This document shows positions 37,874 through 50,817 of a stretch of DNA of 64,000 bases, piece after piece (within the stretch, counting starts at the first letter, position 1; each line of letters starts with the position of its first letter). Made by a program: the position numbers and the translations under genes. The stretch covers positions 13,096,001-13,160,000 of the forward strand of contig CM072874.1 of the NCBI GenBank assembly GCA_036937835.1, written 5' to 3'. The notes under the pieces were generated by a model. That model ran no database searches. It was not told the origin of the DNA and saw only the letters and a program-made list of their open reading frames with translations. The DNA comes from Pampus argenteus (lineage: Eukaryota; Chordata; Actinopteri; Scombriformes; Stromateidae).

Positions 37874-37903
37874 AGTACCAGTCATGAGTTTTTGACACAC
37901 CTT
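37874..37903 (+). mobile_element. Tc1-type terminal inverted repeat fragment
   Basis: GTACCAGTCATGAGTTTTTG followed by ACACACCTTC closely matches the fish Tc1-family end with the words ACCAGTCAAAAGTTTGGACACACCTTC. It lies about 100 bp after the transposase fossil. It may be the 3' end of the same element or a second nested element. A partner repeat was not recognised. Confidence 0.55.
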
Positions 37904-38734
37904 CCCAGTCACCTGAATGAGATGTGTTAATGTTAGGGAATTGTATAGAGTATTACAATGAAGTATTATGTAGTATCAGTATTATCTTCTGGTTGAACAG
38001 TATTTCACATGGGGGGCATGGGTCCTGTAGGCTTTCCAAAGCTTTTTCAGCCTCTAATCTTTCCAACAGCATTTTGATTCCCCTGTGGATCTCCAGATAG
38101 ATTGCTTTAATTAATCACCAACATACTCAGTGCACACATAACGAGTGCTAAGTACCGGCCAGGTCAACCGTTAAGTGCTCCAGAGGGAAATATCTGGAGA
38201 AATCTGGGAACCAGTGAGGTAGACTTTACACAAGGGAAGGGGAGCAAATGCTGATAGCTAATGCGGTAAATAAGCTCTAGTGATGTGCACTGTGTTAACA
38301 ACAGCACTGTTTGTGTGTAAGAGTGTGTGTACATTTGTGTATACATTTTCTGTGTGTGTGTGTGTGTGCATGCGCAAGTTACTTACTTATTCATTTTTGA
38401 AATTGTAATCACTCAGTACGCTACTCATTCAAACAATTGTACAATTGCACAACAATGTATTTAGTCGTTAGACAATGTAATATAGGCAGTAGCATACCAT
38501 GCGGTTGCTAATGGTCCGACTGCAGTTACTGTTTGCCCATTTGTGTAGTATTTGATTTTATGTGTTTGTGTGGTTCCTCTGAGGCTCATGAAAGGATTGT
38601 CATTTGACCCACGCACAGCTCCACGCTACAGAGCCAATAACGAAATTGATTGAGGAAGTCATTGTTAATAGGTCCGATTATTTGGTCTGCCTGTTCAAGT
38701 ATATCAAACGAAGAGATCATACACTTACAATCCG

Positions 38735-38735
<1 letters not shown>

Positions 38736-38812
<77 letters not shown>
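38736..38812. repeat. (AC)n microsatellite, about 38 units
   Basis: This is an uninterrupted AC/CA tract of about 77 bp, the longest dinucleotide run in the window. Open frames across it translate to alternating His-Thr or Cys-Val and are artefacts. Confidence 0.97.
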
Positions 38813-38814
<2 letters not shown>

Positions 38815-39109
38815 GGTTTAATTCCTCCTCAGCATTAAGCTTTTAGAAAGCAACAGCAGCAGTTAAGGCATGACAGCTCCCTGGGGGCACTCAGCAGAGA
38901 GCTCTTTGTGACTACAGATTACTTCCTATTGCATTTCTTTTCTGGTGACAGAAGACCCTTTCTGGCCTTCCTGCAGCCCACACCTTGTCCCATCCCCATC
39001 TATCTCACCCTCTCTTCTTAATTCTCTCCCTCTCTTCATCTATCTGTCCATCTGTCCATAAACTCGATCCTTAGCCACCCTGTGGGAACCTATCAGTCCA
39101 ACGATTTCT

Positions 39110-39360
39110 CCTCAAGCTACTGTCGACATTTGGCATGGAGGCATAGGGAGTCAATCCCCGGAGAAACCTTTGAAGGCGACCCCAGGTGCTTTGTCTGATA
39201 TAATTAGGACTTTCATTAGCATTGGGGAACATGGCTCCATTCGTTACCTGCTTAGGCAAGGGTTCCCATAATTGGCATCTAGAGCTTGAGAGGCTCACCT
39301 CCCCTGGCACCAGTCTCAGAAGATGTCTTAGAAGCCATGTTTTCCCAGGCCCTATCAAGT
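39110..39360. promoter_or_regulatory. Candidate conserved non-coding element
   Basis: A high-complexity, GC-moderate stretch (for example GGCGACCCCAGGTGCTTTGT, then ATATAATTAGGAC, TTTCATTAGCATTGGGG and CCCATAATTGGC) lies between pyrimidine-rich stretches. A 95-codon minus-strand frame spans it but shows no domain or typical exon borders, so I do not call it coding. Confidence 0.2.
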
Positions 39361-41335
39361 TTACACAGGGGAGCTGCTTCTTCTCCTTGTCTCTTTTCTA
39401 GCTAGCATTTAAAACTTTGATACTACTCTCCCTTCTCCCCTTTCCCTCCTCCACTCCATTCATCAGTGCCATTTCCAGCAGCCACTCATGATCTGTCTTT
39501 CAGTATTTTATTCTGTCATTCTCCAGACATCGATGTGAAAAAGAAGGTACACCGAGTCTCTTTTTGACGTACTGCAAGTGAAGAAGAAGAACTTTTCGAA
39601 ACTTTGTAGGTGGTTTAAAATAGTAGCAGTGCCTTTTCCGCATATCCTGTTGCCTGTATATTGTGGAGCAGTCACTCACATTCTGTATGTATTTCCATGT
39701 AAGTATTTACATGGTGGGTTGCTGGAGAAGAAAACTTCTGTCACAAATAGTTTTATCACCTAGCTGAAAATAGAGATGTTTTAGTGTGTGTCGATGTTGA
39801 CAGCATTCATACGATTTCTAACACACTAGCCTCATATAAATATTCCCTGTTTCTGGTTCAGTGGCTTTGGAGCTACATGGCGATGTAGTTTGGATATTAT
39901 AACAAAAAAGATCATATTGAAGAATTAATGTAAGAGATGATGTTTTGGAAACTTTATAACGTATAACTGTCTATACCGTTTTTACCACTATTACATGCCG
40001 ATGCAGTACAATCTCCAAGTGTTGAAAGTTGCCTTGAACTGCCATATGTGAATTGTTGATGTACTTTTGAATTTGAAAATGGCTTTTTAATAGCTAATGT
40101 ACTATTTTACTATTTAATTTACATAATAATTGAACATCTCCTAAGAACAAAAAGCTAAATTCTCCACTTTCACTGATTTCATGCTCGTCCAGACCACTGA
40201 CCTTTCTCCCCAGAAGTAACCAAAGAGGATGCAGCACTGTAGGACATGGCCACAAATATCTATAAATATAAATCTCTACTAAACAGAAATAAAAAAAACC
40301 CCACAGTATGGCTTTTAACATTGAACTGTATATATGCAGCCATTTACATTTCGAGTGCAGCCAAAGTTGGGGGGGTTTAATTTAAAAACAATTTAAAAAT
40401 CATTAACACCTCATAAATATCTCAGGAGGGCACTCCTAGTGTCCTCAGAGAGTTAATATGTGCACTTCTAAACTATACAATCCATTATACAACGCCCTTG
40501 CCCATTCATGCAACCCCATGTATGCTAGCATGTTGCCTATGGAAGAAGAAGAAGAAGAAAAAAGATTTCTATCACAGTTGAAAGGCCGACTTTCATTTAC
40601 ATGCGTCTTTGTTGCAACAGCATATAGATATATCGCGTTTAGTGCCCCAGTACCAGTTCCCATGTGTTACATATTAATAATTCAGTGTTCAGTTTTGTGG
40701 AAAAAGAAAATCAATAAACATTTATGTTACATGAAAGAGCATTCAGTCACATCTGCCTGTTTAGTGACATGGCTTTAGGGAAAATACTACAACGCAAGCT
40801 CTCTCTCTCTCTGTCTCTCTATCTGTCTGTCTATCTATATGTCTTGGGGCTTTGGGAGGCCAGTTCAGTGAGGATACATGTCCACCATTTGCTTAGTTTA
40901 GTGAGCATTTGGTTTCTTGTTAGCCACTTGATTGTTTTTATTATTGTGCCATTCGTGTATTGCCCCAGTATTGTGCTCATGAGGCTGTAGTTTACCCCAG
41001 AGCAAAGGAAGCTGTCGCTCACTGATTACTACATCTTCACAGTATTCAATGCAATCTAAGTCTAGAAAGGGTCATTTGTTAGGGATGTTTACCTGACTCA
41101 ATGGTCTCTGAGGCAGCTAGAGTATAGAGGTGCTCTCCCAAGAGAATGGAAGAGGCAGATGTTTTCTTTTTAGAACTAAGAGAAGGATGGCTGAGCTGTG
41201 CTACTAAGACCAGAAAGGACTATTGCTTCTTTTAAGTTCCTCACTGTCTTAGTGTTGGGGAAGACAGGCAGCTTAAAGAATGTGTACAGAATCCTAGATG
41301 CCCTGCCAGCTATGCTGCAAAAAATGATAGCTCAG

Positions 41336-42100
41336 TAGGGATGCATGATGTTGGATTTTTCACAGATATACCGATATATGTATATATTTTTTCCACCATT
41401 TGCAGAGAACATCAAGTCTCTCCTGTCGTGGAATTGACATACTATCATGCCTACTCTTATTCTTATGGCACCCAGATGCAGATATAAAATAGAATGATTT
41501 TCAAAATGTGCATATTCACTACAAAATAAGAGAACTACTTCAACTTAGGTTATGTAAAACATGCCACATTTGTTTTAATGTAAAATTTTCTTTCAAACAA
41601 AACTGTAAGATTCATCCTACTGAGTTGTTATAAGGACTAGAGAAGAGGCTGCTGAAATGTTTTTTTTTTTTTTTTGCTGGTGCTGTTGTGTCTCTTTTTT
41701 ATTCTCAAATCAAATCTAATGATCGTCGATGACAGTTCTTAAGATGAGCAATTACATTTGTAGTGCTAAAGGACGGCAAAGTTGCCCTTCCTTCTATGAT
41801 TGACACTGAGCAATCAGTGAATATAGCAAATCTGCTGTTTCAGACACATTCAGAAATCCTCCATACTGCAGATATATTGTTGCACCTTCTTCCATGGTCT
41901 ATGTAAGAGATGTGATGACATCGCACTTCGTATGCAAGCTCACACCAGGGACGTGGTGTTGAGCATTTAGTCAAGCATCAAGCATTTCATTAATTAAAGC
42001 TTCATGTTATCGGCCTGTCATATCGGTAGAAATGTTCATTTCGGTCTGATGCTGCTATTTAATTTTAAAGCCTTTATGCTGTTATTATCATGTATCCCTA
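41336..42100. mobile_element. Non-autonomous hAT element with both ends
   Basis: The left end TAGGGATGCATGAT and the reverse complement of the right end TAGGGATACATGAT match at 13 of 14 bases. Both sub-terminal regions hold GATAT/TATCGG words (ATATACCGATATATG on the left, TATCGGCC and TATCGGTAG on the right), typical of fish hAT elements. The flanking 8-mers TAGCTCAG (41328-41335) and CAACCCAG (42101-42108) agree at five positions and differ only by transitions, as expected for a decayed 8-bp target duplication. The 765-bp body has no transposase-like ORF, so it would have relied on an enzyme from elsewhere. Confidence 0.75.
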
Positions 42101-45100
42101 CAACCCAGGCACAACTGACCAGTATAAGCTCTACATTAGTGTTATGTCAGCTGCTGACACGTGACAAATGAACTGACACAAGCTGGCTGCTGAATACATT
42201 GTGTGACTGTAGAAACTCTATTTCACCTTGACTGTACATATTGTCTGCTTGACATGGTTTCAAATTTGTGTGATCTTCATAATCCAATGAGACAACCCGT
42301 ATCTACATGCTACCTCTAGTGGAATTGGCAGCTCTTCTGCTACGCCAGCTGGTACGTCTGTGGAATCGTCTGTGTGTATCGTCAAAAACTGAAAACTTCT
42401 GTAAACTCAGACAAGCATCCTTAGTACAGATCAGGCTCTCTGGTAGGTATAGGTCTCATACTAACAAAAGAAAGCAAATATCCACCGAATATCACACTGC
42501 CACAAAAAATACTATATATAATATATTGGGTGATATCAAGCACTATACAGAATGTGCACCTATTCATTATACAGCTACAAACTAGCCATGTAATTTATTT
42601 ACCTATCCAAATTAAAAATGTTTTACCAATAGTGTCAGTGGTGCCTACTGTGCGTTACTTACACTAGCAGTGGAGCTCAGTTCTTCATGGTACTGAGAGA
42701 CCGCAGCTAACCGCACTGTTATCTACTGCATTGATATCCTGTTTGCTAACACGCCTGCCTCCTACCATAGAATTGCTAAATAAGGCCATCTATCTTAAGT
42801 CCAAATGAAAACTTTTAGCCAGGTCAGTGGCAGCAGTGACAAGCAGCCAGCTGCTCACATCAGATCATTAGCGCCGGGAACCTGACTTTGATCTCTGTGA
42901 AAGGATTAAATTTACAACACCTGTGTTCCTGCTCAGCGGCCCCCTGTAGCTCTCTCACCCAAACAAACACACACACACACACACTTGCAAGCACATGCAC
43001 ACTTTCTCATCTGTAGCCTCTGACAGCTTCACTGAACACGAAGTATCCCTGCGCTAGTCGCCTCTAGCTTTAGGCCAAGATAGGTGGTGTTTTCATATCT
43101 CTCATTCTGTATAACTTTTGGCATAACACTCAAAGTTGAGGTCAATATTGCCACTGACAAGACAATGTCATTTTTGGATTGTATTAATTATCTCACATTT
43201 AAAATGAAGTAAAACTGGTGTATTACTTCTTGGGTGCATCTTTCTGAACCTCTGTACTTTTTATCAACTGTAGTTTGCAATGTTATTGAAGCGACATTGT
43301 ACAAGAATAGAAGAGTATCATTTAGTGAAAGGCCTTAATTTACATAACTTTTCACGATGACATATCAGGAAGTTTTTCCTGTTTATGTGAGAGCTCTTTT
43401 AGGACAATGTGTGACATTTAGCATTTATTTCCAGTGTAATAAGAAGTTACACTAAAGGGCACTAAAGAAATGAGAATAATTGTACTTCTGGCATCTGTGG
43501 CATTACTGTATCTCTTTTCAGTAATGTGTTTCAGCATGGATTTATTCTTTTTCCCCCCACTTGTTCTACCACATACAACAGCTGTTATTTTTTCATCAGA
43601 AAAAGTGTCAGAAACTACAGTCCACGTGAGTCTTAGACATACATTTATCTTTGCTCATTCCAGTCATTCTATGAAGTGATATCTTGTATCGATACATATA
43701 TTGAGAAAAATAACCAAACGCACATTTCACAAGAACTCATGAAATATATTTTGAATTGCCGCTGTTGCCTTTGCCTCCCACTATAATACTCTAATATGAT
43801 TCACTCAGCTCCCCACCAGGTGCTTGTGGCAAAGGTAGCTTAAGAGCCAGGGATGCAACAGGGATCTAAGAAGTGTGTTGGTATTCGTATACGAGTCATT
43901 GCTTGCCTTCTGGATGTGCTGAATGTTGTTCCCGGAGGGGGCGGCTGTGAATGCTGGAGGCAAATGCACCTTCACATCTCCAGCTCTAGCTCTCGCCAAA
44001 GGCATAAAAGCATGATAATACGGGGTTGGTGGCTTCCAAGGGGAATCGGTGAAAAGCTGTATATATCGAGGGGGCAGGGACTGCTCTACTGCTGTTTGTG
44101 ATTACTTACATTATGTTGGAATCCACAGAGAGTTGGATGAAATAGAACCAAGCTAAAAACAGCATGTGAAAAGAAAATTAATAAGGTTTAAGAGGATGAC
44201 AATATATGATGCTATTTTTAGCCATGTTTCAGTAGTGAGTTTGTAGATATTTTAATTATACACAGTGTCAGAATAGTTGCAAACACCTCGGATAAAATAA
44301 ATAGTCATTATTTTTGTTTCGAGTAAAGATCAGAAGCCAGTTTGACAGCTTTTTTTAAGTGGACTTGTCTTTTTAAAATATTGTAAAGATTGTTTATATT
44401 TGAGAATTTCAGAGACAGGCAAGAGAGTAAACACCTACTTCTATGGCTTACAGTGGCAACAAAGCAATCAATTACAGCCAGCCTTATTAATATTCAGTGT
44501 AGGGAGGGGAGGGGCACATTTAATGTATAAACAGACTAATAGAGCTGCCAGTAATGATGATTTTTCTCCACAGAGAACATTTCTCCAGCAATCTCCTTTC
44601 ATTACAGTGTTAGGAAATGTATATGTAGAAAAAGAAGTGAAACAAAGACAGGTGTTGTGAAGATAAATTGACGCAATATGGTAAATTTACAAAAAAGATC
44701 CAACGCCTTCATCTCCCCACTTCACTGTCTTCCTCCACAATATCAGAGATGAATCAAGAAAATAGAGAGGAGTAAAGTGGAGCTATCAAAACAACACATA
44801 TGAACAAAACAACAACAACCAAATATACCAACAAAATTAAATATTTAGTATTCCATACTGCATAGATAAAAAGGCCAGTAGTGTTTATGGAATAATTACA
44901 GCACTCACACTAAGAATTTATCTTGTGTCAGAACCATGGAAGAAATTTCACTTCAGACTAGAATTTTTTTTTTAAATAAATACATTTTATTTTATTATTT
45001 TATTGTTTTTTGTCAGGAATAAAATCTTTTCAGCCGCCAATGGGTTCCACTGTAAAAATGTTCAATCATGTATAGGTAAAGCAGGTAGTTAGCATATTTT

Positions 45101-47803
45101 CTGCACAGAGCCTGTTTTAGTAGTAGGCCAAAGGATCACTTTGTAAAGGGGCCCGGGCCTCTGAAACACATGCATATAAAAAAAAAAGAAAATCTATCTC
45201 TCTTAAAACTCCCCAAGAGAGGTTAAGGTTAAGAGAAGAATACAATGTAGGGAAGATTAAAAGCAGTGTCTGTCAGCCTGCACCCGAGGGGCCAAAACCC
45301 ACCATTACCACAAAGTCTCATTTGGGAAAAGGAAGAGACACAGAGATAAAAGGGAGAGGAGTGTAACATTTCAATAAGATTTGCATCATTTCCTTTGCTC
45401 TGGGGTGAGCAGGAAGTTTAGCTATGATAAAGAATGCAGCAACACGAGCTCTTGATTCCACAATGATGCCAAACTTACATCTGAAATGGTGTTTGACATC
45501 AGTCGTAATATACACATACTCAATGTAGCAGCTGTTAATTTTTGTCAGGTCTCGATTTATTTTTTCAGAATATCATTGTGTAAAATAATACATGTTGCTA
45601 CCTTTGGACTACTAGTGCAATTATTAAATACGACCTCTGTGTTGATAATGTGTAGTCATGACATTTCACTGACCATGATATTACCATGTTGAATTTTTTT
45701 AATTGTTATTTTTACACCTTGTGTGACCTGCCAAACTCTTAATGTGGAGATAGGCCAAACACATGATTGACCAGAACAATGAAACAATGCTGTTTTCACA
45801 TGCAGTAAATACTATGCAGTCAGTTACCTGCTTCATTCTGGCTCATGTGTTTGCTCTCTCCTACTCACTGAACGCAGCTGAGCCTCACAGCAAGCAGGTG
45901 GACTGCAGATTCAGAGTTTAATTGGGGGCTAATGTCTGGCCAAACAGTGGCTAGTCATGTGACTAGTGGGTTATTAGGTCATTTGAATAGCTGTTCTGTC
46001 TTGGAAGACTTCAGAGGTGGTGGGGAAACAAAAGATGTTCTCCCTTCCCTTAGTTACAGAAAAGAGCCCTTGAGCAATGGACTCTGTATACTGTGAAATA
46101 CAGCAATACAGATGTTTCAGGCGGTGAAAGGTCTAATCAGCACTGTGTAAACTCGTTTGGGAAACGTTTGAATGTAACAGACATTCAGTCTTTTTCTCAC
46201 AAGGAAAACAACAGGAACAAGAACGAAAAAAAAACAACAAAAAAACAAATGTGATGTTTCTCCATAACAGGTGGGAAATTACTTCCTTTGTAACCTTAAT
46301 TGCTTCTGCTAAACATTTAAGCATTTAGTTATATAATCTGCTGGGAGTAGGCTATCTGATTACAAGTTGTTTTGTTAAGTCAGTGTTTTGTTTGGAGTGA
46401 GAGAATTGAGCTTATTTATGTTAAATTTGCCGGTGCAAAGTCAGACATTAAACCCTTAACTACTCCAGCTCACTGTTCAACAACAAGTCGGGAAGTATGT
46501 CTGTACTCGCAGCTTCCAGGTATGAATGTGCACCTAGATGAATGTAAATACAGTTGGTGGGAAAGCAAGCATGCTCAATCACCTTTCCGTGACTTTCAGC
46601 AGAATTGTGTTATCCTCTGTTATATAATGTTGGTTGTAATATTCATTTCAGTTGTCTTAAGCAATGCAAATGTTAGCTGAAGTTTAATGCGTGTTGGTCA
46701 TGCGTGACACAACATGCTTTAACAGCTGGCTAATTCAATTTGTATCAAATCTTTTTTGGTTTAGTCGTCTCTTCTTTCACTCGTTAATTTTCGTGTTTTT
46801 GCTTTCAGGCTATATTTTCACTCATTTGTTTTGGTTCATTGCTGAAGAATATATTTAGTAGAGATGGATTAATTCATTTAAACATATTATGATTCTGCAA
46901 GGTTAATATAAAAGCAGTTGTAAAACATAAAACACCTGTGATTGTTGGTCCATACCAGGTTGCGTTGAATATGTATTTGAAAAAGTTAAAATTCAAAACC
47001 TCTCACTCTTTTGGCATGCTACCATGTGTTTTTTGGTTTATTCAATCTATTTCATCAAAAAACAAACTTCGCATGGGCAAGCTGAGCATTAATGTAATTC
47101 AATTACACTAAGTCATGCTGATTGTGTTACACTCTTCATTTTGATGTAACAGTTGACATTTCCATCTGTCAGCCACTTGTTTCAAAAGGTTTATCAAGTG
47201 CAAATCAGCTTATTCACTGTATATTTTTTCACTTAGGTCTTCTAAACATTCAAGAGAAGGTTATGCTCTTTAACACTCCGAGTGCCAAGCATACAGAATA
47301 ACCAGTGGGTGGGGAGATAAATAATGAAAGAAATAAAAAAGAAAATCTGATTAAACTCACATTAGCATCTGGAGAAATCTCATCAATCAATTCCTGAGCT
47401 TACTCCTAAAGGCCATCCGATGCCTGTGGATTTATTTATGTCTTGAGAGTAAATCATTTAAAAAAATAAAATTAAAAAAACCTCCTTAAACCCCTGACCT
47501 TTCGTCAATGCCCATCATATCCTCCGACTTGACACTGTCATTTGATTTCAGTGACTGAGCTTATCACAACATTTGCTGTGACATTTCTATTTATAAATGA
47601 TTATATCACCAGTGGTGTTATTGTCTTATCATCATCATATTTCACTTTTTGCTAAATTTGCTAAAGTCCAGAAAGAGAAAAGGAGGCATAATACACATGC
47701 ACACAAACACACACAGAGTTAGTTAAGTGAAGGGGAGGTTTCTTTGATTTATATTTATCCCAAGAGTCTCGTAGCTATATCTGACACATACCTTAACATG
47801 ACG
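42101..47803. other. Non-coding flank, no gene seen
   Basis: Relatively complex, GC-moderate stretches lie near 42820-42930 and 43860-44095, the latter with short overlapping frames on both strands and no domain. The rest is A+T-rich with homopolymer runs (about 44965, 46227). Confidence 0.6.
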
Positions 47804-47940
47804 CAATGCTTATCCTGTTCAGGGGTTGTGAGGTTGCTGGAGCCTATTCCAGCATGTACTGGGCAAGAGACATTTTAGATAGTTAGTCTATCACAGAATT
47901 AACAGATCTAGATGAACCCATTCACATGTAAACTGTCTGT
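47804..47940 (+). mobile_element. Decayed fish LINE-derived repeat (RTE-X/Expander-like)
   Basis: TGCTTATCCTGTTCAGGG, then GCTGGAGCCTATTCCAGC, GGGCAAGAGACA, TAGTCTATCACAG and CCATTCACAT occur in the order and spacing of a very common interspersed fish repeat. I associate that repeat with RTE-X/Expander LINEs. The copy is decayed and contains no protein motif. The repeat call is firmer than the family name. Confidence 0.6.
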
Positions 47941-48599
47941 TGCTGTTGGGTAACAAAGCTGTGCTGAATGTAATGAATTAAAACTTAGGCAATAGTTCAG
48001 CATCAAACAGATGCACACAGATAACACATAACACACAACAAATAGAGTTATACAAGAAAGGAGGCCTGGTAGGAAATAGTCTATTCAGCTGTTATATAAG
48101 CAGTCTGTGTTCCAGATGCCGCCCCCCTCATTTCCCTCCCTGCCAGCCCAAATTGTAGGACAGGAAGTTCCTTGAAGATGCTAGTCTACATTTGAAAATC
48201 GCATTGGATAATAATACTTCCAGGCATGCGTCAGTGCTTGTGTATGTGTGTGAGTTTAATGTATGGTATACGTATGAAGTGTGCAGGCATGCATGTTGGA
48301 TCTAAATTATAACTGTAGGATGTAGATGTCCCTAATGTAACAGAAAAGCTGAAAGGGTGATCATTCATTATGTTAGGCTCATTAGAAAATCATTGACTTG
48401 TCATATGTTTGTGTATGCATGTTTGTCTAAGCTAATGTACTGAATGAATTGATCATATATCCATATGTGCATGATTTCCAGCAGTGTGTGTACAGAATGG
48501 TCTGTATTTGTCGAATCCTTTTCCCTTCGGAGGCAAAGGTGCTCATGTCTTCCTGTGTTGTCCAGTGAGAGGTGCTGTCAGAGTGGTTATGAGTGGCCC

Positions 48600-49358
48600 T
48601 GTCTGAGCTGAGATTTTGGGTTTGGGTCTGGGTGGGATTCCAAGGGGGTTCCAGTGCTTTGTCCAGACCGATCTTAGGAAGGGTTATCCACCTATCTCAA
48701 ATGATGACGCTGTTGGGCAGAAACAGGAATACCTGAGCCTATTGATATGCTAAAAGGCTTTGGCTATAGTTGGAGTCTATTTCTGGAACACTGCTAATTG
48801 ACTGGTGGACTCGGGTGATGGTTGTTTTTTTGATCAACAAGGGTCTAGCTAGTGTGTCCCCTCACTTTTTTTTTTGGAATATCACTGCTTAGCTACCTAA
48901 AGGTAAAATCAGGGTGGTGGAAAAGAGGTTTGACCAATTGTGAAACCTTTGAGTCAGAAGGAACATTGCAAATTCCATCCTGGTGATGGAACAATGGCGC
49001 TCTTTACTCTTGTAATTTGATTATTCCTATGTCATCGAAGGACAGATCACTGATAAAAGCGACTGCGTTTGGAAGCAGCCCAGATTAGAAGTGCATTGCA
49101 TTGAAAGAAGGCAGCTGAGGTGGTTCAGGCATCTGATCAGGATGCCTCCTGGCTGCATCCCTGTGGAGGCAGTCTGGGCTCATACAACTGGGCCAGACCC
49201 ACAACATGCTGGAGGGATTATTTATGATGTCACCTGTTCTGGGAACACCTCAAAAATCTCCTCTGGGGTCCCTGAAGGACGTGTCTGGAGTGGGCATCAT
49301 ACCCATTTGCTGCTGTGACCCATAGTCAGATAAGCATTGAATCATGGATGGATGGATG
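48600..49358 (+). mobile_element. RTE/Rex3-like LINE fossil, internally deleted
   Basis: The part from about 48796 resembles RTE-type reverse transcriptase DNA: GACTGGTGGACTCGGGTGAT, then GGTGGAAAAGAGG, GTCAGAAGGAACATTGC and TTCCATCCTGGTGATGGAAC, the counterpart of the FRPGRGT motif, now split by stops and shifts. After about 49010 it jumps to the element's extreme 3' region (CAGCTGAGGTGGTTCAGGCA, GATCAGGATGCCTCCTGG, TGCTGGAGGGA), so the RT core is deleted. It ends with (GGAT)n at 49344-49358, the usual tail of Rex3-like copies. The 5' limit is approximate. No functional protein remains. Confidence 0.75.
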
Positions 49359-49649
49359 AAAGTGAATCCACAGATAACATATAGATTTAATATTGTAGAT
49401 TTTTAGTTACTTGTGATACATTCTCCCGATGTATTGATATCTATTCTTATAATTCCACCTCTTAAACATTGTAATGATTTGGAGTGAATTTCATATATAT
49501 GTACACATTATTGTAAAAAGCATTTATTACAGCATATAATTAATGTACTTTTGTATGTTTATGTGTCCTGTCTGTCACCCTATGGAAGTGACTCAGCTGT
49601 GTATTTGGGTGAGTGAACAGCTAGTGGAGGCGATGTCTAAGGCACATAA

Positions 49650-49715
49650 CCATGGGCCTTTAGCCCTGTGGCTAAGAGAAATCCAGTTTTCTCGACGTGA
49701 CAGGTTTGAAGCTGG
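49650..49715 (+). mobile_element. Possible tRNA-derived SINE head
   Basis: TTAGCCCTGTGGCTAAGAG resembles a Pol III A box (as in TAGCTCAGTGGTTAGAG). About 40 nt on, GACAGGTTTGAAGCTGG resembles a B box (GGTTCGAATCC with changes). Order and spacing fit a tRNA-derived SINE. A tRNA cloverleaf is not intact, and no tail or target duplication was identified. Confidence 0.3.
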
Positions 49716-50307
49716 GGGGACATCGCCTCAGGGAGCCCAGGCAGGGGCACTCACATGGAGTGAGGTAGTGGCTCTGAGAGTATAGTTGTGGATGTGCATA
49801 CACCTCTCTGGTGGAAATATGCAGATATATACACTGCACATCAACTTCAATTGGTCTCACTGAAATTGTTATTTTGCGTTTATAATTGTGTTTTTAGCTG
49901 CTTAAATTTATTACTACTTAATCCACAGTAAATTTTGTTAAAAAAAAAGCATGCAGAACATGAACTGAACATATCTATCTATAGTATACACAAAAGAGAG
50001 CAAAATTAAATTCAACCTCCATGTCACCCTCGGAGGATGGCTCACCATGGAGGCAACTGATGTGTCTCAGTACCTGCTTTACACTGACAGAGACTATACT
50101 TAGCTGGTGCTATTTTATGAAGTCATTGAAAACAACACTCTACCCTACAGCTAAGGAAATGTTTATCGGTTTACATTTTAGAAGTTCAAACTAACCCTTT
50201 GTATGACCATCCCCTGAACCATGCCTAGACGTGACAGATCAGCCCATTTACTCAGTTGATAGATTAGAAAAGGCAGCTGCCGAAGGTAAGACAAGCAGTA
50301 GACTGTG

Positions 50308-50308
<1 letters not shown>

Positions 50309-50361
<53 letters not shown>
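50309..50361. repeat. (GT)n microsatellite, about 26 units
   Basis: An uninterrupted GT/TG tract, ending where the sequence becomes TTTGCTTGC. Confidence 0.97.
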
Positions 50362-50367
<6 letters not shown>

Positions 50368-50770
50368 GCAGTGAATGTGGTGTAAACATTTCTTTCATGC
50401 CCCCCAGCACAGTATGTTTCAACCTTGAAACATGCCACTGTATATATTCACATATCCTCAAAGGCTCATTTTGCATTTGTGTGTTTCTGAAGGTCTGCAT
50501 ATGTTGTCACTGTATTTGCAGATGGTACAGTATAAATGTGTGCAGCATTAATCTGACTCAGCCTAAATTAGGGTCCATATGTTTGCCACTGGCGCATAGC
50601 ACGGACGAAAAAAGAAAGATTAACGTGTCATTGAGAAGATGATGAAATGTGACCCTTAAGGGCCAGATTCTGTCTCATGCCAATACATGTCTTCACTGCT
50701 CTTACACACACAAGTTTTAAAAAGTCCAGGTATCACTGCAGTGTTTGAAAAGTCAGAGATTACTGTAATG

Positions 50771-50773
<3 letters not shown>

Positions 50774-50815
<42 letters not shown>
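50774..50815. repeat. (AT)n microsatellite, 21 units
   Basis: A perfect AT alternation of about 42 bp, self-complementary and able to extrude as a cruciform. Confidence 0.97.

Positions 50816-50817
<2 letters not shown>

Larger units (their letters stand above)
37904..41335. other. Non-coding flank, no gene seen
   Basis: It contains the long AC tract, CT-rich stretches near 38995-39060 and 39420-39460, the candidate element at 39110, and a TCTC/TCTG/TCTA run near 40799-40842. Confidence 0.6.

Noticed and set aside
38586..38846. Frames with long His-Thr or Cys-Val alternation
   Set aside because: These are translations of the (AC)n microsatellite. The same applies at 4808, 6430 and 50309.
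43853..44101. GC-richer stretch with overlapping frames on both strands, considered as an exon
   Set aside because: No conserved domain, no convincing acceptor/donor pair, and frames on both strands are equally open. At most it is an unassigned conserved element.
49760..49790. TGAGGTAGTGG followed by GTATAGTT, reminiscent of a let-7 mature sequence
   Set aside because: The match needs an insertion in the middle, and no complementary arm capable of forming a precursor hairpin lies nearby. Treated as coincidence.
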